64,000 nucleotides of DNA, from assembly GCF_000771225.1 (NCBI RefSeq), contig NZ_JDTZ01000002.1, positions 372,001-436,000 of the forward strand. Reading direction: 5' to 3'. The stretch is from Bifidobacterium pseudolongum subsp. pseudolongum DSM 20099 (GTDB lineage: Bacteria > Actinomycetota > Actinomycetes > Actinomycetales > Bifidobacteriaceae). Shown here in pieces: positions 51,047 through 59,586 of this stretch. A model generated the notes under the pieces. It searched no databases, was not told where the DNA came from, and saw nothing but the letters and a program-made list of their open reading frames with translations. Position 1 is the stretch's first letter, and every line of letters begins with the position of its first letter. A program made the position numbers and the translations under genes.

Positions 51047-52975
51047 ATGAAGATTGACGCAAATAGCCAAGCGCTGTCGAAGATTCTGACGATGGAAAGC
51101 CGAGAGTTCTACCACATTCCAACCTACCAGCGTTCGTATTCATGGAAAAACGAGTAGATCGACCAGTTGTTCTCCGACATCAATGATGAATCCGCAGGAT
51201 ACTACGTGGGGAACATTCTCGTCACGAAACACGAATCACAAGATGAGCCGAGTTCCACGGTGTACGAGGTCATTGATGGGCAGCAGCGCTTGACAACACT
51301 GTCGTTGTTCCTGCTGGCCATCTGGCAGATCACCTCCTCGCTCAAAGGAACATTGCCTTCGGGATTGGAAGACGATTACGTCTCGCAGATGTACAGCGAC
51401 ATCGGACGACGTCTGATGATCAACCGCGATCCTGCGTCGCCCCGAATGCAGCTACTTGAAGACGATGCAAAGATCTATCAGGAGCTCATCCGGGCAGTGT
51501 GCGAGAAGGATGAGCCACAGGTCAAGAAGAACCGCATATTCGTACGCCGCTACAATCACATCGTCGAGCTTTTCGAGGATTGGCGCAGCGACATCGGGGC
51601 ATTGTACGCGTTCTACGACAAGCTCATCAACGTTCTGGTCCTGCAAATCGAGGCGGCCAGCATCGGTGACGCGTTCAGCATCTTCTCGTCTCTGAACTCC
51701 AAGGGATTACCACTAACACTCGTGGATCTGCTGAAAAGTGAGTTCCTTGGCATGGGCGAAGGCACCGACAATCAGCAACAGTCAAAGTTGCAACGGCAGT
51801 GGGAGATGCTCGACCAGACATTCACCATTGATGGCAATGGTAGCGATGTGGACACAAAGGCCTTCACACAGTTCTTCCTCAACAATTACGATGCGTTCGA
51901 AAGCACGATCAAGAGCTCCGTCACCAAGGGCAAGGCGCTCAACCTGTATCAGGATGTCATCAAGAAAAAGACCCGTCTGGCTCGCTTGGGTAATGCGGAT
52001 ACCTATCTTAATGAAATCATCAAGCGAGCCAGAATATACGTCAACATCATCGGGCTTTCGCATCTCCGCATCAACGATCCTCTATTGGAAGATCCCACCA
52101 TTCAGCAACTGCTCACGAACCTCCAGCAATTGGAATCTACTCAGGCATACCCGCTGCTGCTCTTCCTGTTCGTCGATGCAGAACGATTGGGATTGGACGT
52201 TATGAAGATGCGCACCATCCTCCGCACTTTCGTTTCGTTCTACGTGCGACGCAATATCACCGAAGTACCCAAATCTTCGAATATCCGCGCCATGCTCATT
52301 AATCTGATCCGCGAAATCAGTGCAGACAACCTGCGCGGTGACATCATTGTCAACCGCATCGTGCATGAGCTGAAGGCGAAGGGCAAGAACAATGAGGACT
52401 TTGGCAAAGAGATACTGCAACGTCCCCTGTATGACCAGACACCGAAAACGACGCGATTCGTGCTCATTGATCTGGAACATGCTCTTGAAGAAGTCAATAA
52501 CGCGTCGCTTTCCACGAAGGAACGGCCAATCGATCTCAATAATGTGCTTGAAAACGGCAAACCCCGCTGGTCAATCGAACATATCTTGCCGCAAGGTTCA
52601 CTCCCTGACTATTGGCAGCAGATGATTGCACCGGAGCATCCGGAAGAAGCCGAAGACCTTCAGAAGGAATACACGCACCGCATCGGCAATCTAACGCTCA
52701 CCGCCTACAACGAGAACATGCACCAGAAGCCATTCGCGGACCCCGAGCATCCGGCGACCCAGGAAGACACGCATTACAATCTGTCGAAACGCGACTACAA
52801 AGACAACGGCGAGTACGTGGGTATGCGCAGCCAGCTGCAGATCAATACCAGCATTCCGCGGCCCGGCGAGCGCATCGAAGACAAAATATCGTGGACGATC
52901 GACGACATCAAGCGGCGTTCCGAATGGTTCCGCGACGAGATGCTGAAACGCTACCAGTTCCCTGACATCGACTGA
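51047..52975 (+). pseudogene. GmrSD-type (DUF262/DUF1524) restriction protein interrupted by an in-frame amber codon
   Basis: From ATG 51047 (AGAGG seven bases upstream) the frame reads MKIDANSQALSKILTM and the DUF262 signature IPTYQRSYSWKNE. It then meets TAG at 51155-51157, and afterwards continues without a break to 52975. The downstream part has DUF262 DGQQRLTTLS and, near the end, the DUF1524 HNH-like residues IEHILPQ and HRIGNLTLTAYNEN. Related fused proteins are modification-dependent type IV restriction enzymes or parts of other defence systems. The TAG stands where the family often has a glutamine (CAG), so one base change would explain it. A shorter product from TTG 51167 would lack the YQR motif. 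Base composition is clearly less GC-rich than its neighbours, which suggests transfer. Confidence 0.85.
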
Positions 52976-52994
52976 ACCATGTAGCGTCTCATTC

Positions 52995-53027
52995 CATGTG
53001 CCCTTGCATGCGATGCAAGGGCACATG
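52995..53027 (+). terminator. Terminator of the DUF262 gene
   Basis: CATGTGCCCTTGCAT (52995-53009) pairs perfectly with ATGCAAGGGCACATG (53013-53027), three-base loop, followed by TGTTTGT. It starts 20 bases after the stop codon. Confidence 0.8.
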
Positions 53028-53128
53028 TGTTTGTATTCATGGATCCCAGCACTCTCCCAGCACGATCCCGATCCGATCGCGGAGTGCTTGCCTAGACTTG
53101 TTGGGGCATCAACAACCAATGGAGAAGC

Positions 53129-53548
53129 ATGGACGGCAGACTTGATGAGCGCATGTTTGGGGCGATCATTCGCTCCATGCTGGATATTGCGCGCAACAGC
53201 GAAAACCACACGTGGTTCCTTGAAAAAGAAGACTTCACATCGGGCGAGTTCACCGCCAACGATTGGCAGCGCTTTCTCGGTGACGTGGCATGGATGGCCT
53301 CCCAGCACCCTGCATTGCACATCGAGTCGGTCATCGAGGTGCCGGCGCCCGATTGGCGGGATGCCGATGATTATGCGGCCGCCTTCTACGGCAATTTTCT
53401 ACATCTTTTCGATGAAAAGCCAAATGAGCTGTCAGACATCGAAGCATCACCTTACACACCTTGGTGGTCGCAAAAGCACCGGCATGCACCATTTTTCCTG
53501 ACTCTGCCCTTCCCACTGACGCTCATCTGCATTCGCAAGCGTCCTTGA
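53129..53548 (+). CDS. Hypothetical protein, possible remnant
   Basis: A 139-residue reading frame begins at ATG 53129, with GGAG upstream but spaced closely. The first 105 residues look like a soluble acidic protein (WFLEKEDFTSGEFTANDWQRFL and similar). The last 30 residues change to a hydrophobic and basic character that could be out-of-frame sequence, so the gene may be truncated. I do not recognise it. It sits between the DUF262 gene and a repeat cluster, in accessory territory. Confidence 0.45.
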   Translation: MDGRLDERMFGAIIRSMLDIARNSENHTWFLEKEDFTSGEFTANDWQRFLGDVAWMASQHPALHIESVIEVPAPDWRDADDYAAAFYGNFLHLFDEKPNELSDIEASPYTPWWSQKHRHAPFFLTLPFPLTLICIRKRP

Positions 53549-53701
53549 TGGCTGGCTGTGACTACCCATCGATCACTTACAGCCATATTTCCGCACTGCA
53601 ATGGATTCCTCTGGCTATGTACCAGCTACCTACAACCATCTGAGCCCTCTCCCACGGCTGTACGTAGCTACCCATCAGGGGCACTAGCCGTTGGGCGCAC
53701 T

Positions 53702-53838
53702 AGCTGTCTCAAATCCCATAGTGGAACAGATATTTGAGACAGATAGGCATGATAACTGTCTGAAATCCCGTGGCAGAAAAGGTATTTGAGACAACTAGGC
53801 CTGAATACTTGTCCGAAACCCCTTGTGGCAGCCATACC
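53702..53838. repeat. Palindromic repeat family, copies E, F and partial G
   Basis: Copy E (53702-53747) has perfect 11-base arms CTGTCTCAAAT and ATTTGAGACAG. Copy F (53754-53799) begins AACTGTCTGAAATCCCGTGG and ends GTATTTGAGACAACTAGG. Copy G starts at about 53807 (ACTTGTCCGAAACCCC) and decays. The period is 52-53 bases. The preceding 53549-53700 holds related inverted GGCTGT/ACAGCC and GGCT/AGCC pairs around a TACCCATC core. No gene lies in the 378-base gap. Confidence 0.75.
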
Positions 53839-53873
53839 AGCACATAACGGCCATATACTCAGATCCGCAACGA

Positions 53874-53901
53874 AAGGCCCGACGCGTGTGCGCCGGGCCT
53901 T
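53874..53901 (-). terminator. Terminator hairpin of malQ
   Basis: AAGGCCCG (53874-53881) pairs with CGGGCCTT (53894-53901), with further CGCG/GCGC pairing inside, just beyond the malQ stop codon on the leftward strand. Confidence 0.65.
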
Positions 53902-53926
53902 GCATAATCGAGGAATACCGCGGAAA

Positions 53927-56095
53927 TCAGCTGTTCATGATCTTTGTGATGCGCTGCAGCAGGTCACCCTGGAACAGGTCTTCGAGCATCACGGCATCGC
54001 CGTTCGCGTCGGCGAGCGGGATGCGCCAGTTCGGGTACTCGTTGTCGGTGCCCGGCTGGTTCTGCGCGCGCTTCTCGCCAACGGCGTCCACAATCGACGC
54101 AGCGAGCAGCTTGCACGGCGAGCCCTTGAGGCCGCGGTACAGCGCTTCGATGATCTCGGTCTCGTGCGCGACTTCGTCTTCGAGCAGCGAAGCATCCAGA
54201 TATCCCTGATCCACAAGCATCTGCAGCATCGCGTTGTGCTCGGCGCGGGCGCTCGCCTCGAACGCCTCCGAGCCCTCTTCGAGCAGGCCAAGGCGTTCGC
54301 GGATCTTCACATGCTCGTACTCGAGGTAGCCGGCCGCCGGCGGAAGGTCGTGCGTGTTGACGGACGCGAGCGCATACGGGCGCCAGTGCTTCGGCGGGGT
54401 GAACACGCCGTCCATCTGCTCGAACCATTCCACGGCGCAGCCGAGGATGCCGTGGTCGGAAAGCGACTTCTGCACGTAATCCGGCACAACACCCAGATCC
54501 TCACCGACCACGATGCCGCCGACGCGGCTCGCTTCGATCGCGAGGATGCCGAGCATCACGTTGTGGTCGTAGTACACGTAGGTGCCGTCGACCGCTGTAT
54601 GGCCTTCCGGGATCCACCACAGGCGGAACAGGCCCAGGATGTGGTCGATGCGCACGGCGCCGGCGCAGTCGAACATGCCGCGCACCATCTCGCGATACGA
54701 CAAGTAGCCGGTGTTCTTGAGCGCGAGCGGGCTGAGCGGGGGCTGGCTCCAGTTCTGACCCTGCTGGTTGAACATGTCCGGCGGTGCGCCCACGGTGGCG
54801 CCCTTGGCGAAGCGCTCCGGGTTCCACCACACTTCGGAACCGAGCGGGTGCACACCCACGGCCATGTCGGACATGATGCCAATCTTCATGCCGACGGTGC
54901 GGGCCGCTTCCTGCGCCAAGTGCAACTGCTGGGTGGCGGTCCATTCGAGCCAACGGTAGAACTCGAGCTCATCGGCGTGCTTCTCGCGCAGGTCGATGAC
55001 CTCCGGGGATTCCTTCGTCATCGTGCGAATCCAGTTGTCCGGCTTGTCTTCCGGCGCGCCCCACAGCTCATAGCACAGGCACCATGTGGCGTAGGCCTCG
55101 AGGTCTTCGCCGCAGCGCGCCTTGTACTCGTCGAACTCGCGCTGGCGTTCCTGGCCCAGTCCGGCGTCGAAGATCGTGCGCAGGGCCGGCTTCTTCTCGA
55201 GCCACATCGCGTCACGGTCGATGAGCTGCGGGTCGTTGTTGAACATCTCCACATTGGCGTGCTCGGCCTTGATCTTGGCCTTGGCCTCGCCATCGAGCAT
55301 GTTGTATTCCGGAATGTCCTCCGGACGGATGTACGTGAAGTTCACGAAGCGGCGCGACACCGGCAGGTACGGCGACGGCGTCAACGGCACCACGGGCTCG
55401 GCCGCGTGCAGCGGGTTCACGAGCAGGAAATCGGCGTCGGTGTAGCGCTTGCCGTCGGTGAGCAGCGTGCGCAGGTCGGAATAGTCGCCCACGCCCCACG
55501 AGTCGGCCGAACGGATTGAGTACAGCTGGGCCATCCAACCCCACAGCGACCCGTCCTTCATCGGGTCGAGCATCTCGATGCGCTCCGGCGCGCTGATCAG
55601 CGTGGCGTTCTCGGTGTGGTCGCCGCTTTCCACGTGCAGCGTGTGGTAGCCCACCGGCAGGTCCGCCGGCAGCACCAGGTCGGATTCGGCGACGAACTTG
55701 CCGTCGATCTCACGCACCTTGGCTTCGGGCATCGGGTTGAGCTGCAGCTCGCCCTCGAAGGGCTCGCCGTTCTCCAGGATCAGCGTGATCTGCGCGGGTT
55801 CGGTGATACCCGTGCGCAGCGTCACATGCGTCTCCTTGCCCACCGTGTGCAGCACGGTCGGGTCCACAAGACGCAGGTTCTGCTCATGGGTGATGGTGGT
55901 GATCGCCTGCTCGATCGCCTCCGGGGTGGTTGCGTCGATTCCAAGGGCCCCGAGGATCGCAATGAGCGTTTCATCGGAAATCTCGTGGAAGTCTCGCGAC
56001 AATCCAGTGTAACTAGTTGCAACGCCCATCATGGACGCCAGACGCATGAGCGGGCGTGCGAGGCGTTCGGGGCTTTCTTCCATGTGCTCTGCCAT
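53927..56095 (-). CDS. malQ: 4-alpha-glucanotransferase
   Basis: MalQ disproportionates maltodextrins. The 722 residues have an N-terminal region of about 150 residues that is not in plant-type enzymes, and then the GH77 barrel. Catalytic residues are readable: the nucleophile Asp in AVRIDHILGLFR, the acid Glu in VGEDLGVVP and the third Asp in NTHDLPPAAGY. ATG 56095 has AAGG six bases upstream. With GlgX and Pgm it forms a glycogen and maltodextrin route. Confidence 0.95.
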   Translation of the reverse strand: MAEHMEESPERLARPLMRLASMMGVATSYTGLSRDFHEISDETLIAILGALGIDATTPEAIEQAITTITHEQNLRLVDPTVLHTVGKETHVTLRTGITEPAQITLILENGEPFEGELQLNPMPEAKVREIDGKFVAESDLVLPADLPVGYHTLHVESGDHTENATLISAPERIEMLDPMKDGSLWGWMAQLYSIRSADSWGVGDYSDLRTLLTDGKRYTDADFLLVNPLHAAEPVVPLTPSPYLPVSRRFVNFTYIRPEDIPEYNMLDGEAKAKIKAEHANVEMFNNDPQLIDRDAMWLEKKPALRTIFDAGLGQERQREFDEYKARCGEDLEAYATWCLCYELWGAPEDKPDNWIRTMTKESPEVIDLREKHADELEFYRWLEWTATQQLHLAQEAARTVGMKIGIMSDMAVGVHPLGSEVWWNPERFAKGATVGAPPDMFNQQGQNWSQPPLSPLALKNTGYLSYREMVRGMFDCAGAVRIDHILGLFRLWWIPEGHTAVDGTYVYYDHNVMLGILAIEASRVGGIVVGEDLGVVPDYVQKSLSDHGILGCAVEWFEQMDGVFTPPKHWRPYALASVNTHDLPPAAGYLEYEHVKIRERLGLLEEGSEAFEASARAEHNAMLQMLVDQGYLDASLLEDEVAHETEIIEALYRGLKGSPCKLLAASIVDAVGEKRAQNQPGTDNEYPNWRIPLADANGDAVMLEDLFQGDLLQRITKIMNS

Positions 56096-56185
56096 AAGAC
56101 CTTAGTGTAAGGCACTCCACCCCAGCAAAACACCCATACCTTGCGTTTTCAACACACTTTTGTCACGAAATCCGGCAATCGCGCG

Positions 56186-56809
56186 TCATTCACCCGCCGC
56201 AAGACGCCGTTGGGCCGCGTGCACCACCTCGGCACTCGCGTCTTCGCTCAGCCTGCGCACAGTCTCTTCCGAAGCGTTGGGATTGAGCGCCGCCGACCGC
56301 CGCACCATCGACGACAGCACGGCCGGGGCGTCCGGTTCGAGATCGGCGCCAAGGCGCGAAAGGAAATCGAGCGTCTGTGCGTCCACCTGGGGATTCTGCG
56401 CGCCTTCCATGCGCATCTTCCACGAGGTCTGCTTGTTGCGCAGCGCCTCGTCGCGCACGCTGGCGTCACTGTCTTTCGTGAGGCGCCCCACGAGCCAGTT
56501 CTTCGCATCGGTGTTCGCCGCCACTGCACGACGCACGTCCACCGCCTCGTCCACGGACAGTTTGACGAGCACGTTCGGGAACGGCATCGTCTGCGCCAAA
56601 AACACGCGGTCTTCGACCGGCGTGTGCTGATTGCCCGCCACAGCTTCGAGCAGTGCGGTGGCGCGCGAGAACGCCGCCTGGTCGGCGCGGTCCGGCAGCG
56701 GCCGACGCGCGAACTCGTGCAGCTCCGCCTCGTCTGTGGAATGCCGCAGACGCTCGTACGTCTCGGTGAGCGTGGTGTGTTCGGCCTGCGTGTTCTGCTC
56801 GCTGCTCAT
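56186..56809 (-). CDS. Variant leucine-rich/HEAT-like repeat protein
   Basis: The 207-residue protein consists of repeated helical units such as VLVKLSVDEAVDVRRAVAANTDA, WLVGRLTKDSDASVRDEALRN and VRRLSEDASAEVVHAAQRRL, with the spacing typical of leucine-rich variant or HEAT-like repeats. Such repeats usually form protein-binding surfaces. The exact role is unknown. It is cytoplasmic, with no signal peptide. The gene runs leftward between yigZ and malQ. Confidence 0.7.
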   Translation of the reverse strand: MSSEQNTQAEHTTLTETYERLRHSTDEAELHEFARRPLPDRADQAAFSRATALLEAVAGNQHTPVEDRVFLAQTMPFPNVLVKLSVDEAVDVRRAVAANTDAKNWLVGRLTKDSDASVRDEALRNKQTSWKMRMEGAQNPQVDAQTLDFLSRLGADLEPDAPAVLSSMVRRSAALNPNASEETVRRLSEDASAEVVHAAQRRLAAGE

Positions 56810-56880
56810 GCCTGACCTTTCGCTTGTTCGCGGGATTGGCGCACGTTGCGCCGCGCACTGTGCGTTGCCATCTTACTCGT

Positions 56881-56945
56881 GCACCGGGCCCACTCCGGCA
56901 CCGGGCTCATTCCGGCACCGGGCTCATTCCGGCACCGGGCGCGCG
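56881..56945. repeat. 17-bp tandem repeat, 3.8 copies, across the yigZ stop codon
   Basis: The unit GCACCGGGCTCATTCCG occurs at 56898-56914 and 56915-56931. A variant copy lies at 56881-56897 and a partial one from 56932. The yigZ stop codon (56924-56926) lies inside a unit. As 17 is not a multiple of three, a change in copy number would change the C-terminus. Confidence 0.85.
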
Positions 56946-57562
56946 ACCTGCCCGAGCGGCTCGGGCACCACGCCCGCATTGAACGCCTCGCGCACGCGGT
57001 TTTCGAATGTCTCGCAGTTGGACTGCGGAATCGTCGCGACAATCTCCACGCGGTCGGTGAACTGCGCGTCGGTCTGCTCGCCCTCGCAATGCGCGAGCAA
57101 CTGCTGGAACTGCCCCAGCTGCGCGTAGTCGAGCCGCACACGGAACTGCCGGCACGGCACAATGCGCGCCAGTCGCGCGGCTTTGACGGCGATGGACGCG
57201 CCGGTGGAATACGCGCGCGTCAAGCCGCCCGAACCGAGCAGGATACCGCCGAAATACCGCGTGACCGCCACGACGCAGTCGGTCAGGTCGTTCGCGCGCA
57301 GCACATCGAGGATCGGTTTGCCCGCAGTGCCCGACGGCTCGCCATCGTCGCTCATGCGTTCCATCACGCGGCCGGAATCGTCGGTCACGATCGCCGCATA
57401 CGCCACATGGCGCGCCTTCGGGTGCGCCTCGCGAATCGATTCGACGAACGTGAGCGCATCGGCGAGCGCGTCGACATGGCATGCGTCGCTGATGAACTCG
57501 GATTTCTTCTCTACGAACGAATCATGCGCTGGGGCGTCTGCGGTGTTGAGGATTGTGCGCAT
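56924..57562 (-). CDS. YigZ/IMPACT family protein
   Basis: The 212-residue protein has the UPF0029/IMPACT N-terminal domain with MSDDGEPSGTAGKPIL and VTRYFGGILLGSGGLTRAY, followed by the small C-terminal domain. The family is linked to translation control in eukaryotes, but its bacterial role is unclear. The last codons are formed by a tandem repeat that runs on past the stop. ATG 57562 is the chosen start. The 2-hydroxyacid dehydrogenase gene ends only four bases upstream, so the two may be cotranscribed. Confidence 0.88.
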   Translation of the reverse strand: MRTILNTADAPAHDSFVEKKSEFISDACHVDALADALTFVESIREAHPKARHVAYAAIVTDDSGRVMERMSDDGEPSGTAGKPILDVLRANDLTDCVVAVTRYFGGILLGSGGLTRAYSTGASIAVKAARLARIVPCRQFRVRLDYAQLGQFQQLLAHCEGEQTDAQFTDRVEIVATIPQSNCETFENRVREAFNAGVVPEPLGQVARPVPE

Positions 57563-57565
57563 GGC

Positions 57566-58588
57566 CTACTTCCCCGCGTTCCATGCCACACCGGGCGTGA
57601 CGGCGTTGTAGTCGCCGCCCGTGAAGTACGAGGCGATCGATTCGACGCACTGCCGCGTGAGATTGCGGTTCGCGCCGTCCGAACGCCATGCCACATGCGG
57701 TGTGAGCACCAGGTTGGGCATGGAACGCAGCGGGCTGTCCGCGGGCAGCGGCTCGGTGTCGAAGACGTCGAGGCCGGCCGGGATGTCACCACGGGCGAGG
57801 CGCCGTTCGAGCGCACCGGGTGCGATCACTTCGGCGCGGGCGGTGTTGATGAAGATCGTGCCGGGGCGCATTGCATCGAGGTGTTCAGAGGTAATCATGC
57901 CGCGCGTCTCGTCGGTGAGTGGCATGTGCACGCTCACCACGTCGGCACCGGCGAACAGCTCGGTCAGTGTGGGCACCGGCGCCACGTGGTGCGTCTCGAA
58001 GCGCGCAGGGTCGCCGCGGCCGGAATCCCACGCCGTCACATGCATGCCGAAACCGTTCGCGATGCGCGCCACCGTGCCGCCGATGCCGCCAAGGCCGACA
58101 ATCGCGAGCGTGCGCCCGTTGAGGTCGAGCCCGGGAGCGCCGTCCCAGCTGCCTGCGCGCAGTTGCCGGTCGAGCGCACCGACGCGGCGCGTGATTTCGA
58201 GCATGAGCGCGAAGGCGAATTCTGCCACGGCGGCGTCGCCATAGTGACGCACGTTGCACACGCGCACGCCGAGTTGGGCGGCGAGGTCGAGGTTCACATA
58301 GCTCGCCACGCCCGTGCCGCCGAACGCGAGCACGCGCACGTGGCTGGCGAGGCCGGTGAGCATGGCGTCGCTGATGTGCACATTGATGACGATGACCGCC
58401 TGCGCGCCGGCGCAGCGCTCCACGAATTCGTGCGCGTCGAAGGTGTGGTCAGTGTGCATGCGAACGCGCGCGATGCCGTCAAGCAGGGGGAGCGATTCAC
58501 GCAGCGGCTCGACCATGTCGTCGAAGACGCTGGGGATCACCACGAGCGGCAGATCGGTGCGGTCTCGTTGGGTTTCGATGAGGGTCAT
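57566..58588 (-). CDS. D-isomer-specific 2-hydroxyacid dehydrogenase
   Basis: An NAD-dependent dehydrogenase of 340 residues. The nucleotide-binding motif is VGLGGIGGTVARIA. The catalytic Arg is in NTARAEVI, the Glu in DTEPLP and the His in LTPHVAW. The substrate could be D-3-phosphoglycerate, hydroxypyruvate or D-lactate; no ACT domain is present, which argues against a classical SerA. ATG 58588 gives a normal N-terminus, and the longer open frame upstream has no family resemblance. Confidence 0.87.
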   Translation of the reverse strand: MTLIETQRDRTDLPLVVIPSVFDDMVEPLRESLPLLDGIARVRMHTDHTFDAHEFVERCAGAQAVIVINVHISDAMLTGLASHVRVLAFGGTGVASYVNLDLAAQLGVRVCNVRHYGDAAVAEFAFALMLEITRRVGALDRQLRAGSWDGAPGLDLNGRTLAIVGLGGIGGTVARIANGFGMHVTAWDSGRGDPARFETHHVAPVPTLTELFAGADVVSVHMPLTDETRGMITSEHLDAMRPGTIFINTARAEVIAPGALERRLARGDIPAGLDVFDTEPLPADSPLRSMPNLVLTPHVAWRSDGANRNLTRQCVESIASYFTGGDYNAVTPGVAWNAGK

Positions 58589-59008
58589 GGTTCCACTGTA
58601 GCGAGCTCCTGATACGGAGCAAGTGTGGGAGATTGTGTGCAGGCGTGGCGCGCGGGGCGGTGATGCGAGCCTGGTATACGGGTGTGTTGTGTGGATATTG
58701 TCGGGATGTGGCCCGCGCGGTTGCCGGCATGCGGGCAGATGGGTAGACTTGGTGCCGAGGCAGCGGACAAAGGCGTACCGCGGCCTTACATACTTACGCC
58801 TCGTGCCTATCCTTCGATTTCGGGGCGTTCGTATGTTTGTGGTTTGGTTGGTTTGCCCTGTTTGCCCCGATCCCCCGCGGTACGGCGCGTACCCAGCTAT
58901 GCGCCCACCAGGGCCAATGCGGCATCCACCCAAGCTGTATGGCCCTTCCCACCTGTGCATCCCTGACGAAAGTCATATTCTGCGCCGCTGAGCATGACAA
59001 CCCTCTGT
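58589..59008. other. Gene-free stretch upstream of the dehydrogenase
   Basis: About 420 bases with no convincing coding frame. An open frame at 58623-58991 (+) has Cys/Arg/Pro-rich text and no ribosome binding site, and is rejected. A small stem-like segment with GCGTA...TACGC lies around 58775-58800. I see no recognisable RNA gene. It runs into repeat copies H and I. Confidence 0.5.
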
Positions 59009-59106
59009 AATTGTCCGAAAAAACGGTGCAACAACGATTTTTAAGACAGATACACCCTGCAACTGTCCGAAAAAACGGTGTAGCAACGATTTTTGCGACA
59101 GATAGG
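59009..59106 (+). repeat. Palindromic repeat family, copies H and I
   Basis: Copies at 59009-59053 and 59061-59106 are 52 bases apart. They share the text TGTCCGAAAAAACGGTG and CAACGATTTTT with almost no change, ending AAGACAGATAC and GCGACAGATAGG. They are the most similar pair in the window and so probably the most recent duplication. Confidence 0.75.
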
Positions 59107-59235
59107 ACCGTTAACCCTGCTGAAAGGCGTGCACTCATCTCACCTCTATGAAGAGTGCATATGGGCAGCGGGCACTTATTTGTGGAAATTGGCCACACTA
59201 CTCGGTTGGCCTTGCGACGGTAGGCGCCTCGGCAT

Positions 59236-59269
59236 GAAAAAAGGGTTTTGCGAACACGCGCAAAACCCT
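59236..59269 (-). terminator. Terminator of tRNA-Ser(GCU)
   Basis: AGGGTTTTGCG (59242-59252) pairs with CGCAAAACCCT (59259-59269) and is followed leftward by six T. It is nearly the same as the terminator behind tRNA-Ser(UGA). Confidence 0.88.
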
Positions 59270-59274
59270 AGTTG

Positions 59275-59361
59275 CGGAGTCAGAGGGATTCGAACCCTCG
59301 AGCCGCTAACGCGACTAACACCTTAGCAGGGTGCCCCTTTCGGCCGCTCAGGCATGGCTCC
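59275..59361 (-). tRNA. tRNA-Ser (anticodon GCU)
   Basis: The leftward strand reads GGAGCCATGCCTGAGCGG. The anticodon loop CTGCTAA gives anticodon GCT, and the long variable arm (GTGTTAGTCGCGTTAGCGGC region) is typical of serine tRNAs. The T-arm is GAGGGTTCGAATCCCTC and the acceptor TGACTCC with discriminator G. One acceptor position (fifth pair) is a C-A mismatch as read. Confidence 0.9.
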
Positions 59362-59566
59362 ACGCTGCTCAAAGAGCAACAGCAATTGAGTATAGCAGCC
59401 TTCACCGACCAATACAACACGCGTGTCACGCACCTATATAGCAGTACGCACCACGTGCCACATACCACGCCTCGCACTACCCACCATGCCACCACTTCAC
59501 TACCTCACCACCCCGCTATCCTGTCTCGCCACCACCGCCACACACCACCACACCCCAGCTTCCATT

Positions 59567-59580
59567 CGAACAAATGTTCA
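59567..59580. promoter_or_regulatory. LexA (SOS) box before dinB
   Basis: CGAACAAATGTTCA matches the Gram-positive/actinobacterial LexA consensus CGAAC-N4-GTTCG except for the last base. It lies 6 bases before ATG 59587. A weak promoter can be read around it (TTCCAT at 59560, 17 bases, TACCAT at 59583). LexA binding would then cover the spacer. Confidence 0.8.
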
Positions 59581-59586
59581 GGTACC

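Noticed and set aside
51155..51157. Pyrrolysine or programmed readthrough at the TAG in the DUF262 gene
   Set aside because: Pyrrolysine machinery is not expected in this lineage, and no readthrough structure is visible next to the codon. A simple nonsense change is more likely.
53702..53838. CRISPR-like array (regular 52-bp period)
   Set aside because: Repeats are too variable, the period is carried by palindromes rather than by constant repeats with unique spacers, and no cas gene is in the window.
58623..58991. 122-codon rightward frame upstream of tRNA-Ser(GCU)
   Set aside because: Text is rich in Cys, Arg, Pro and Trp without any pattern, and there is no ribosome binding site. It is most likely chance.
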